From Cyanobacteria bacterium UBA3301 (lineage in GTDB: Bacteria; Cyanobacteriota; Vampirovibrionia; Gastranaerophilales; Gastranaerophilaceae), in the NCBI GenBank assembly GCA_002361485.1, contig DESZ01000004.1, forward strand, positions 1 to 64,000: a stretch of 64,000 bases of DNA, given 5' to 3'. Positions 51,230 through 59,025 of the stretch are shown here, piece by piece. The position numbers were made by a program, and so were the translations under genes. How positions within the stretch are numbered: the first letter of the stretch is position 1; each line of letters starts with the position of its first letter. The notes beneath the pieces were generated by a model. That model was not told where the DNA came from, searched no databases, and saw only the letters and a list, made by a program, of their open reading frames with translations.

Positions 51230-52681
51230 ATGAAAATATTATTTGCGTCAGCAGAGGTTGCTCCGTTCTCAAAAGCCGGCGGGTTGGCAGATGTTATAGG
51301 CAGCTTGCCTAAAGAATTGGAAAAAGATGCTCAAATAGCTATCTTTACTCCGTTGCACGGCTGTATAGATAAAGAAAAATATGGTATAAAAGAACTGGAA
51401 AATTCCGAAATGTGGATAAGCTTTGGAGGAAATCTTCAACAAAAATTCAATTTATATATGACGAAATTACCCGGAACAGATATAAATGTATTTTTTATAA
51501 AAAATGATTGGTATTTTACACCGTTTAAGGAAGTTTACCCGAAATATTTAGACCCTCGGTATGAGCATGAAAGATACATCTCTTTTTCATTAGCGGTTAT
51601 GGAATATGCAAAAGCGCTGAATTTCAGAGCAGACGTTATCCACGCAAATGATTGGCATACGGCAATGCTTCCGCTGTATTTGCATTCCAATTACAAATTT
51701 GATGATTTTTGGAAAAATACAAAATGTGTATTTGAAATTCATAATTTGGCATATCAGGGTGTTTGGTTTGAAGATGTAATAGATTTTGCCAATATGCGTA
51801 AAGATATTGTGTATAATCAGTGGGGTTGTGAACATTACGGACGTGTTAATTGGATGAAGGGTGCAATAAATTATTCTGATAGAGTTGTTGCAGTTTCTCC
51901 TACATATTCAAGAGAAATCTTAGGCGGAGAATATGGAGAGGGTCTTGATTACACATTAAGAATGAGTCAAAATAAGCTTCGCGGAATACTTAACGGAATA
52001 GATTATTCTATATTTGACCCTAAAAAAGATAAAGCTCTTGTAAAAAATTATGATATTAAATCTTTAGAATTAAAGGATGAAAATAAAAAAGCAGTTTGCA
52101 AATATTTTGGCTTAAAATATAATCCGGACAGACCTTTAATTGCTTTAATATCACGACTTGTCGGACAAAAAGGGATTGATTTAATTCGTGATATGCAGTG
52201 GGAATTACAAAAGCTTGATGCTGATTTTGTATTTTTGGGCAGCGGTGATGAAGCTTATGAAAATCTGTTTATCTGGTTATCAAATAATACTTCAAATATT
52301 CGTGCTTATGTCGGTTATGATGCAAAACTCGCAAATCTTATATATGCAGGCAGTGATTTCTTCTTAATGCCGTCAAAATTTGAGCCTTGCGGATTGAGTC
52401 AATTGATTGCAATGCGTTACGGCTCTTTACCTATTGTAAGGGCAACAGGCGGGTTGGAAGATACCGTAACAGGCTATCCTTTAGACAATTCAAACGGATT
52501 TAAATTCTGGCGATATAACGGTTGGGATATGCTCGGAGCAATAAAATGTGCAATTGGTGTATATCAAGATAAATTTGTACTGGATGCAATGAGAAAATCT
52601 GCTCTTGCGGCTGATTTTTCATGGAAAAAAAGCGCAAAACAATATCTTGATATGTATAGAGAGATTACGGGCATTAAATAA
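51230..52681 (+). CDS. glgA: Glycogen synthase (ADP-glucose type)
   Basis: The 483-residue GT5 enzyme begins MKILFASAEVAPFSKAGGLA with the KAGGLADV glucosyl-donor motif. It also shows HANDWHTAMLPLYL, GVWFEDVIDF, RLVGQKGIDLI and the second donor motif FEPCGLSQLIAMRYG with the catalytic Glu. It builds alpha-1,4-glucan from ADP-glucose. It follows the zinc-ribbon gene on the same strand with 50 bases between and its own GAGAGG. No other glg gene is in the window. Confidence 0.95.
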   Translation: MKILFASAEVAPFSKAGGLADVIGSLPKELEKDAQIAIFTPLHGCIDKEKYGIKELENSEMWISFGGNLQQKFNLYMTKLPGTDINVFFIKNDWYFTPFKEVYPKYLDPRYEHERYISFSLAVMEYAKALNFRADVIHANDWHTAMLPLYLHSNYKFDDFWKNTKCVFEIHNLAYQGVWFEDVIDFANMRKDIVYNQWGCEHYGRVNWMKGAINYSDRVVAVSPTYSREILGGEYGEGLDYTLRMSQNKLRGILNGIDYSIFDPKKDKALVKNYDIKSLELKDENKKAVCKYFGLKYNPDRPLIALISRLVGQKGIDLIRDMQWELQKLDADFVFLGSGDEAYENLFIWLSNNTSNIRAYVGYDAKLANLIYAGSDFFLMPSKFEPCGLSQLIAMRYGSLPIVRATGGLEDTVTGYPLDNSNGFKFWRYNGWDMLGAIKCAIGVYQDKFVLDAMRKSALAADFSWKKSAKQYLDMYREITGIK

Positions 52682-52715
52682 ATATAAAATCAAAGTTTAT
52701 GCGGAAATTTTAAGA

Positions 52716-53879
52716 TTATTCTTCGTCGTATTCTTCAAAATATTGCATGCCCGCGCATTGTGCGAAGTTTTTTAACATTTCCTTATCCAAGTCTTCGGAA
52801 GCAACGATTTTCCCGTTAACCAAGTTGACTTTTTCAGATGTTACGGTTCCGTTTTCTTTGTCTTTTTTGGTTTCACGGGCTTTTTTAGATTTTTTACCTT
52901 TTTTTGTTTCGGTTGAATTGTGTTGCTCTTGAAGTGCCATTACCCGTTTTAATTCATTACGATACTCTTGATCCTCATACATAGTTCGCATAATATCGTT
53001 CATCATTATTGCAACATACTGTTGTTCCGCGGAATTACTGTCCAATGCTGTTACCAAAGTTGAGGCTTTATCTATTTCTTCATACGATTCTTTAAAACGG
53101 CGCATACGTCTTAACAGTATAGCGAGATTGTAATGGGCCTCAAAATTCATTGGTTTTTGGTGAATTGCTTTACAATATGATTCGCCTGCTTCTGCGTAAC
53201 GGCCTGCAAGATGATATGCTATCCCTAAATTATATAGTGTATCATAGCGGTCAGGTGCAATTTTTAGAGATTTTTTGTATGCTTCTATTGCTCTTGCTAA
53301 ATATTTTCTCTGCAATTCCCAATTATCATTTGCTTCATATAATGATTTTAATCTGTATGTTACACCAATATTGTAATATGCAATCGCTTTATTTAATTTT
53401 GAACTTACACGATTATTATATATATATGGTATAGTAATCATTCTGCGCTGTATTTTTACTACCTTATTATATTGGTCAAGCGCTAAATCAAAATTCCCTA
53501 ATTTCTCGCTTGCAATAAGTCCGTAATTCATACGGGCAATAACCATTTTAGGATTATGTTTAAAGGCTTGCGAATAAGCGTATAGCGCAGAATAATAATC
53601 TTCATACGATACGTAGATATTACCTAAATTACACCAAGCCGTATAGTGCTGGGGATAATATTTCAAACCGATATTATAAAATTTTATTGCCCTGTTCAAA
53701 TTCATTTTCCGATAAGCTGTATCGCCCTGTGATACGTAATACATTCCGCGTCCTTTGTTAAACTGTCTTTTAACAAATTGCTGATTAAAATATATCGTCA
53801 CACATATTGCGATGATAAAAATTACCGAAAATAATCCTGAAAGAACTCTTTTCAAATTATGCCTGCTTTCTTCCATCAT
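52716..53879 (-). CDS. TPR-repeat membrane-anchored protein
   Basis: A membrane helix near residues 12-29 (LSGLFSVIFIIAICVTIYF) is followed by at least four tetratricopeptide repeats, e.g. NRAIKFYNIGLKYYPQHYTAWCNLGNIY-like and KSLKIAPDRYDTLYNLGIAYHLAGRY-like units, and a Lys-rich segment (KKGKKSKKARETKKDKEN) near residue 320. The repeats are probably exposed outside the cytoplasm. It likely mediates protein interactions; no specific partner is evident. Convergent with glgA. ATGATG start with AGGT. Confidence 0.82.
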   Translation of the reverse strand: MMEESRHNLKRVLSGLFSVIFIIAICVTIYFNQQFVKRQFNKGRGMYYVSQGDTAYRKMNLNRAIKFYNIGLKYYPQHYTAWCNLGNIYVSYEDYYSALYAYSQAFKHNPKMVIARMNYGLIASEKLGNFDLALDQYNKVVKIQRRMITIPYIYNNRVSSKLNKAIAYYNIGVTYRLKSLYEANDNWELQRKYLARAIEAYKKSLKIAPDRYDTLYNLGIAYHLAGRYAEAGESYCKAIHQKPMNFEAHYNLAILLRRMRRFKESYEEIDKASTLVTALDSNSAEQQYVAIMMNDIMRTMYEDQEYRNELKRVMALQEQHNSTETKKGKKSKKARETKKDKENGTVTSEKVNLVNGKIVASEDLDKEMLKNFAQCAGMQYFEEYDEE

Positions 53880-54024
53880 TATTTTAAACTACCTTTTTTT
53901 TATTTACATCAACCAAATAATGTAACAGAATGTTAACAATAATTTTTATAATGACAATTTTTATAATGACAAATTGTTTATATAAGTAAGGTAGGTAAAA
54001 GGTTAATTTATTTTGGAGGTAGTT

Positions 54025-54825
54025 ATGGTAGACAATGTCGGCGCTATACAACCAAACGGGATGTTCCAATATATGCCCGCGTCAGGATTGGGATATTGCG
54101 ATTTTGACAGTATAGACATGGATTATAGCATGTACCCCATCGGAATGGGAGGCAGCATCTTTTCAGGGTGCGGAATGCCGTATATGATACCGGGAATGAC
54201 AGGAACAAATCCGTCATCATATTTTGAACAAATGAAGCAGTATCAAAAATTCTATAATGAATATAATATAGAGCAACAGAGAATGCAAAGAAATGCAGAT
54301 TTGCAACTGAACGGATCAATGGAATCAATAGAAGAATGTGCGCAAAATTTGAAAGATAAAATTGCACATAATGAACAGGACCAAATCAATGAAGCATATC
54401 AAAAATATATTGAAGCAGTAAGACGAGCATACGGCGACGGAAATGATGAAGATATCAATAGCCGTGCAATGTCAATGTACAGAAGATTAACAGGTCAATC
54501 TCTTGTTCAAGATTTGCGAAATAACGGACACAGTTCTTTCCTTCAAGGTATCTATCAGACATTGACATTTGGCTTATTCTCTCAAAAATCAGCAGAAGAT
54601 AATATCGCAGAAATCACAGGACAAACAGTCCACCAAGGTGAAAAAATAGAACAAAACGCAGGGCGTTTGGCCGGTGCCGGAATACTTGGAACAGCAGCTT
54701 ATGCATTAGCTAAACATTGTTCATCAATTGCCCCTAAATTAGCGAAAAAAGCTCCGCTTATCGGATGGGCTGTAGCAGGGCTTGCTGCGGGTCTGACATT
54801 TATTACAGGTAAAATAACAACTTAA
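54025..54825 (+). CDS. Hypothetical protein with Met/Gly/Pro-rich N-terminus and C-terminal hydrophobic hairpin
   Basis: I do not recognise this 266-residue protein. Residues 1-60 are unusually rich in M, G, P, Y and S (MYPIGMGGSIFSGCGMPYMIPG), in the style of the wall-hydrolase N-termini elsewhere in the window. The middle (65-180) is a charged helical region. Residues ~205-262 hold two Ala/Gly-rich hydrophobic helices (GRLAGAGILGTAAYALA and WAVAGLAAGLTFITG). GGAGG six bases before the ATG 54025 fixes the start. Followed by a terminator. Confidence 0.68.
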   Translation: MVDNVGAIQPNGMFQYMPASGLGYCDFDSIDMDYSMYPIGMGGSIFSGCGMPYMIPGMTGTNPSSYFEQMKQYQKFYNEYNIEQQRMQRNADLQLNGSMESIEECAQNLKDKIAHNEQDQINEAYQKYIEAVRRAYGDGNDEDINSRAMSMYRRLTGQSLVQDLRNNGHSSFLQGIYQTLTFGLFSQKSAEDNIAEITGQTVHQGEKIEQNAGRLAGAGILGTAAYALAKHCSSIAPKLAKKAPLIGWAVAGLAAGLTFITGKITT

Positions 54826-54878
54826 ATATATGAAGTGTGAAGTGATTTAAATTGTGTGAAGTGAATAATTGATATATT

Positions 54879-54905
54879 AGCCGAGAAAAGATTTCTCGGC
54901 TTTTT
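54879..54905 (+). terminator. Intrinsic terminator
   Basis: AGCCGAGAAA (54879-54888) pairs with TTTCTCGGCT (54892-54901) around AGA and is followed by TTTTA. The rest of the 54826-55118 spacer is AT-rich; AGACGA and TCGTCT words (about 54928 and 54977) face each other, otherwise nothing is seen. Confidence 0.85.
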
Positions 54906-55118
54906 ATTATACTAATACCGTTAAAAAAGACGACAGGCTAAGATTTAGAAATATATTTATGTATTATATGCCCATCGTCTAAATTACTTTTTCAAGTAGT
55001 TTGTGTTGCTATAAAAATATGTAAAAAAATTTTTTGCGCAGTTTTATTAATAAATGATTCACATATTGAAGTAAAATTTATTTAATGCTAGAATTCATTT
55101 GTTGATTAGGAGCAATTT

Positions 55119-55838
55119 GTGCAAAGAAACTTTTTAGCAAAATTTCTAAATAAACTGTCGGAATTTCCTTCTTGGATAAAAGAAATAATATATTTTGATT
55201 TGTCTAAAGAAGTTAATGCAGATAACAATTTGGCATATATTTTTGCAACATACAGACCTATTCTTACAGATGACGGCAAGTGCGAACTTGATTACAAAAA
55301 ATCGTCATTTGATAATAATATCTATAATATTTTCAGATATTGCGATAATCACGCATCTATATCTGAAATTGCATTAAATACTTATATGTCATTAGAAGAA
55401 ATTGCAAATTACTTTTTGTTTGGCGTAGACGAAGGTTATATTCAGCTTCCTGATAATTCACAGATTTTAAATATTGCAGGTTTTTTAGCAGGCAAATACA
55501 GAACAGGCGAATATTTCGTAAAAGACGGCGTAATAACAGAAGAACAACTTGATGATGCCATACTAAATTATGAACACCGTGCTAAAAAATCCAACAAAAA
55601 ATTCGGACAATTACTTGTTGATATGGGGCTTATTTCTCAAAAACAATTGGATATCATAATTTCCATAAAGGAAGAAGCAAAAAACAGATTTATATTAGAT
55701 CATAATGAAATTCCCGTTATTTCCGCGATAAAATCTTCTTACGAATATCAAAAACAAATAGAAGAATTGAAAAAAGAGAATAAACAGCTAAAAACACGGA
55801 TAGAAGAACTTACCGGTATCGGAATAAAAAATGAATAA
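55119..55838 (+). CDS. MshEN/GspE-N-like domain protein
   Basis: The 239-residue protein has a winged-helix-like middle (SSFDNNIYNIFRYCDNHASISEIAL) and then VKDGVITEEQLDDAIL and KFGQLLVDMGLISQKQLDIII (about 132-185), the repeated motif of the MshEN/GspE N-terminal fold known to bind c-di-GMP in some ATPases. A C-terminal coiled coil (YEYQKQIEELKKENKQLKTR) ends it. No ATPase follows, so it is an orphan regulatory or adaptor protein. Start GTG with AGGAG. It overlaps the asparaginase start by eight bases. Confidence 0.62.
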   Translation: MQRNFLAKFLNKLSEFPSWIKEIIYFDLSKEVNADNNLAYIFATYRPILTDDGKCELDYKKSSFDNNIYNIFRYCDNHASISEIALNTYMSLEEIANYFLFGVDEGYIQLPDNSQILNIAGFLAGKYRTGEYFVKDGVITEEQLDDAILNYEHRAKKSNKKFGQLLVDMGLISQKQLDIIISIKEEAKNRFILDHNEIPVISAIKSSYEYQKQIEELKKENKQLKTRIEELTGIGIKNE

Positions 55839-56787
55839 TTCCAAACCTGAAAAACTCGTAGAATATTTGCGCAATGGGCTATCCGAACAAGAACATTTCG
55901 GATATGTTGTTCGATGCAATAAAAATAACATTCTTGAAAAAATCGGCGAAGATAACGATTATCCGTATTTTTTGCGTTCATGTGCAAAACCGTTGCAAGC
56001 ATCACTAATTATAGATTACGGGCTTGATAAAGAATTTTGTATGAGCGAAGAAGAAATAGCAATTTGCTGCGCATCCCACGCAGGCGAGGAATGCCATATT
56101 AAAATTGTAGAAAATCTATTAAAAAAATTCGGAATTTCTCAAAATAAATTAAAATGCGGAGAACACTCTCCGATTTCGCGAACCGCGCAAGATAAGTTAC
56201 TTTTAAAAGACGAGAAACCAACGCAAGTTCATAACAATTGTTCAGGTAAACATACAATGATGCTGGGGTTATGCAAATTAAACGGCTGGAATCTTGAAAA
56301 TTATGATGATATAAACCATCCGCTTCAACAAAAAATAAAACAAAAAATTTATGAATTGTGCGAAATAAATACTCAATATCCCGTTACAAAAGACGGATGC
56401 GGTGTTCCTATTCATTCAATGCCGCTAAAAAATATTGTTAAAGGATATTTGAATTTATTTTGCAACCCTAAATACGAAAAAATTAAAAATGCTTTTTTGA
56501 ATAACCCTTACATTATTGGCGGAGAAAACAGAACTGACACCAAAATTATACAAAGTACAAACGAAATTATTGCCAAAGTCGGAGCAGGAGGACTCTGTGT
56601 TGTCGTGAACACATCAAAAGAAGAAGGATTTGTTGTAAAAATTTGTGATGCTAATATGGAAGCACGTGAAATTGCTTGTACAGATTATATAGAAAAACTC
56701 GGCTGGGGGAAAATAGACGTTTCGCACGATATTAAAACTTTGCATAACGATATTGTGGGACAAATCATTACTCATTTAAATCAATAA
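55831..56787 (+). CDS. Asparaginase, AnsA/type-II-like (Asparaginase_II family)
   Basis: The 318 residues match the Rhizobium-type thermolabile asparaginase family: FLRSCAKPLQASLIIDYGLD, AICCASHAGEECH with the conserved Ser/His, NNCSGKHTMMLGLCKLN, and DGCGVPIHSMPL. These enzymes hydrolyse asparagine to aspartate and ammonia. It is unrelated to the E. coli-type enzyme. The gene starts within the end of the upstream gene, so the pair is translationally coupled. Its 3' end overlaps the small gene on the other strand by 20 bases. Confidence 0.87.
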   Translation: MNNSKPEKLVEYLRNGLSEQEHFGYVVRCNKNNILEKIGEDNDYPYFLRSCAKPLQASLIIDYGLDKEFCMSEEEIAICCASHAGEECHIKIVENLLKKFGISQNKLKCGEHSPISRTAQDKLLLKDEKPTQVHNNCSGKHTMMLGLCKLNGWNLENYDDINHPLQQKIKQKIYELCEINTQYPVTKDGCGVPIHSMPLKNIVKGYLNLFCNPKYEKIKNAFLNNPYIIGGENRTDTKIIQSTNEIIAKVGAGGLCVVVNTSKEEGFVVKICDANMEAREIACTDYIEKLGWGKIDVSHDIKTLHNDIVGQIITHLNQ

Positions 56788-56968
56788 GACTAATCTTATT
56801 AGCGATATCTATTAATCTTTTTTGTGCAATATTTAATACAAGTTCTTGGGTTATATAATTATTTTTTACACAAGAATCCCTCACAACTGTGACTAAGGAT
56901 TCAATGGTACAAATCTCACTTTCAATATATTCTAACTCTTTTAATATTTGATTGTTTTTTATACTCAT
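56768..56968 (-). CDS. Small hypothetical helical protein
   Basis: This 66-residue protein (MSIKNNQILKELEYIESEIC...) is helical and acidic, with no recognised family. I chose ATG 56968, which has AGGGAT six bases upstream; a further ATG at 56995 would lie within an inverted repeat. It is divergent from the XRE regulator at 57068, and the two probably share the operator between them. Such small-protein/XRE pairs can be toxin-antitoxin-like or self-regulating, but nothing further can be said. Confidence 0.6.
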   Translation of the reverse strand: MSIKNNQILKELEYIESEICTIESLVTVVRDSCVKNNYITQELVLNIAQKRLIDIANKISLIDLNE

Positions 56969-56992
56969 ATCATCCCTATTTGGTATAGTAGA

Positions 56993-57018
56993 CATAAATC
57001 GTCTTTAGTAGATTTATG
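56993..57018. promoter_or_regulatory. Inverted repeat between divergent small gene and XRE gene
   Basis: CATAAATC (56993-57000) and GATTTATG (57011-57018) form perfect eight-base arms around ten bases. The direct word TAGTAGA occurs nearby twice (at about 56988 and 57008). It is a good candidate operator for the XRE regulator at 57068. Confidence 0.5.
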
Positions 57019-57067
57019 ATTATTATAGAGTATTGATATATTATTGTCAAGACCATAAAATTAAACT

Positions 57068-57289
57068 ATGGACGAACAAAAAATATTGGATACCTTCGGA
57101 TTTAATTTCAAAATGTACCGCACCAAATTGAAAATGTCACAAGACGATGTTGCCGATAAAACAGACTTTAGCAAATCATACATAAGTAATGTTGAAAACG
57201 GCAAACATAATTTGTCATTAGTGAATGCATTGATTTTTTCAAAATTGGTTGGCAAAACATTAGATGAAATGCTGCGCGAAATAGATTAA
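57068..57289 (+). CDS. XRE-family helix-turn-helix regulator, 73 residues
   Basis: Almost the whole protein is the HTH: FGFNFKMYRTKLKMSQDDVADKTDFSKSYISNVENGKHNLSLVNALIFSKLVGKTL (as a continuous fold, residues 10-66). It is of the small Cro/CI type with minimal extra sequence and is divergent from the small protein gene at 56768. A candidate operator lies between them. The gene ends sharing TTAA with upp on the other strand. Confidence 0.85.
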   Translation: MDEQKILDTFGFNFKMYRTKLKMSQDDVADKTDFSKSYISNVENGKHNLSLVNALIFSKLVGKTLDEMLREID

Positions 57290-57939
57290 AGCGTATTAAA
57301 AATTCTGTCGCCTGCATCTCCCATCCCGGGAACTATATAGCCTTTATCATTGAGATGGTCATCAATTGCTGCTGTAATAATTTCTATATCAGGATAGTGC
57401 TTTTGGATATTTTCAATACCTTCGGGCGCTGCAATTATGCATATACATTTGATATTCTTTATTGGAATACCTTTGTTTGCGTATAATTCAATCGCACCTA
57501 ACAGAGAATTACCCGTTGCAAGCATCGGATCTGTTATATATACATAAAAATCTTTCGGATTAGGCGCATCCATAGGAACTTTATTGTAGTACCAAACGGG
57601 TTTCAAAGTTTTTTCGTCGCGATACATCCCAAGATGTCTTATTGTTGCTTGAGGTAAAATATCAATTGCTTCATCCGTAAATATCAATCCGGCTCTTAAT
57701 ATCGGTGAAATTATTAATTCAATATCGGGATCAACCGTTTTTGCGCTAAATGTTGCCAGAGGAGTTGTAATTTCTTTTTCAACAAGCGGAAGGTTTTTGG
57801 CAGCTTCATACAATAAACAGCGTGTTATTTTCCTTGTTGCAATTCTTACCCCTTGACTATCAGTGTTTTTGTCCCGCATTGTACATAAATTCAACAATAC
57901 TACAGGGTTATTTACCACTTTTACGTTGTTCGGATTCAT
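57286..57939 (-). CDS. upp: Uracil phosphoribosyltransferase
   Basis: The 217-residue enzyme joins uracil and PRPP to make UMP. The PRPP-binding motif YITDPMLATGNSLLGAI and C-terminal uracil-binding YIVPGMGDAGDRIF are intact, with ILRAGLIFTDEAIDI in the flexible region. GGAGG precedes the ATG, which lies inside the end of the upstream MCE gene (32-base overlap), so the pair is coupled. Length is near the usual ~208. Confidence 0.95.
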   Translation of the reverse strand: MNPNNVKVVNNPVVLLNLCTMRDKNTDSQGVRIATRKITRCLLYEAAKNLPLVEKEITTPLATFSAKTVDPDIELIISPILRAGLIFTDEAIDILPQATIRHLGMYRDEKTLKPVWYYNKVPMDAPNPKDFYVYITDPMLATGNSLLGAIELYANKGIPIKNIKCICIIAAPEGIENIQKHYPDIEIITAAIDDHLNDKGYIVPGMGDAGDRIFNTL

Positions 57940-58585
57940 TTTTCAGTTCCTCCCTAATCTTTTTATATGAAGCTATACCTTTTTTTATTTTTTTATCAAT
58001 ATCTGATACTTCATTAATTTTACCGTCTATATAATCCAAATTATTTATTGCATCTTCAGGTATTACTGTATTAGCCGGATATCTGTCAATAGTTTTGTTT
58101 ATTTCAGCACTGGCATGTCCGAATGTAGCGAAAATTTCTTCCAAATCGATAAATATCGTGTTAAACAAACTCATTACTTTGCTTAATCTTGTGGAATCTT
58201 TTGCATCAATAATCTTATCATTTGGTTGTCCGTTTTTAGGCGGATAAATCTCTAATGACTTTGAACCACCCAAACCTGAACTTTCAACAGTCGCAACAGA
58301 ACCCGTAGGTAACTCCAAATCAGGCTGTGTTATTATAAATTTTATATATATATCGGAGGAAACAAGCTGAACCTTTGTAACATGACCGATTTTTATTCCC
58401 AGAAATCTGACAGGAGAACCGACAATCAATCCGTCAACATCATGCATAAATATTTGATAACTTTTGTATTGTTTTTGAATTTTATAATTATGGTATCTGA
58501 TTCCAAAAACACATAGTGCAATTATAATAAGCCATATCAAAAATTCTGCCCACGCATATAATCTTATTTTGTTTGATTCATCCAT
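57908..58585 (-). CDS. MlaD/MCE-domain protein
   Basis: An N-terminal membrane helix (FLIWLIIIALCVFGI) precedes one MCE domain with DGLIVGSPVRFLGIKIGHVTKVQL and VESSGLGGSKSLEIYPP. MlaD-type proteins form periplasmic hexamers that move lipids between inner and outer membranes. The MlaE/MlaF partners are not adjacent. The C-terminus is a helical, charged tail (KKIKKGIASYKKIREELKNE). I chose ATG 58585; upstream GTG/ATG codons overlap a TATAAT. It is transcribed away from the YkgJ-type gene. Confidence 0.82.
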   Translation of the reverse strand: MDESNKIRLYAWAEFLIWLIIIALCVFGIRYHNYKIQKQYKSYQIFMHDVDGLIVGSPVRFLGIKIGHVTKVQLVSSDIYIKFIITQPDLELPTGSVATVESSGLGGSKSLEIYPPKNGQPNDKIIDAKDSTRLSKVMSLFNTIFIDLEEIFATFGHASAEINKTIDRYPANTVIPEDAINNLDYIDGKINEVSDIDKKIKKGIASYKKIREELKNESEQRKSGK

Positions 58586-58592
58586 AATAAAC

Positions 58593-58598
58593 ATTATA
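58593..58598 (-). promoter_or_regulatory. TATAAT -10 element seven bases before the start codon
   Basis: Minus strand: TATAAT, GTTTATT, ATG (58585). No ribosome-binding site. On the other strand TATTAT (58620-58625) has the same relation to the gene at 58633, giving a compact divergent promoter pair. Confidence 0.42.
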
Positions 58599-58619
58599 CA
58601 CAAAATACATATTTTAAGT

Positions 58620-58625
58620 TATTAT
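58620..58625 (+). promoter_or_regulatory. TATTAT -10-like element seven bases before the start codon
   Basis: TATTAT, GTAAATT, ATG (58633). No Shine-Dalgarno. Weaker hexamer than TATAAT but the same placement as in the divergent mlaD gene. Confidence 0.35.
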
Positions 58626-58632
58626 GTAAATT

Positions 58633-59025
58633 ATGTTTGATTTAATAAAATCTGTTTTCTATGAAATTTCATCGTATTTTGTACCTGAAAAATTGACTTA
58701 CGAAATTACGGGAGAATGTAAAAAATGCGGTAAATGCTGTAACTACATGTATAGCGTTGATACATACACAGAAAAAGAATTTAAAATAATGCAATTTCTT
58801 TTCCCAAAATATAAAAGGTTTTATATTAAAGGAAAAGACGAAGAAGGCAATCTCATTTTTGCCTGCAAACTTGTAACCCCGGAAGGTTTATGCTCCGATT
58901 ACAAACACAGATTGCGCATGTGCAAAAACTACCCCGCAAGAAGAATAAACTACCCCGGCAAATTACACGAAGGCTGCGGATATAAAGTAAATATCAAAAA
59001 TTTTGAAGACTATTTAAAAGACTAA
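58633..59025 (+). CDS. YkgJ-family cysteine cluster protein (second copy)
   Basis: The 130-residue protein has ITGECKKCGKCCNYM (about 26-40) followed by CKLVTPEGLCSDYKHRLRMCKNYP (about 79-102), the pattern of the zinc/iron-chelating YkgJ family. It is shorter than the member at 7187-7792. No signal peptide; function unknown. The gene shares CTAA with convergent lysC. Probably leaderless. Confidence 0.8.
   Translation: MFDLIKSVFYEISSYFVPEKLTYEITGECKKCGKCCNYMYSVDTYTEKEFKIMQFLFPKYKRFYIKGKDEEGNLIFACKLVTPEGLCSDYKHRLRMCKNYPARRINYPGKLHEGCGYKVNIKNFEDYLKD

Noticed and set aside
54920..54985. Inverted AGACGA/TCGTCT words as a structured RNA
   Set aside because: Only six bases pair across about 45 bases of AT-rich DNA; expected by chance.
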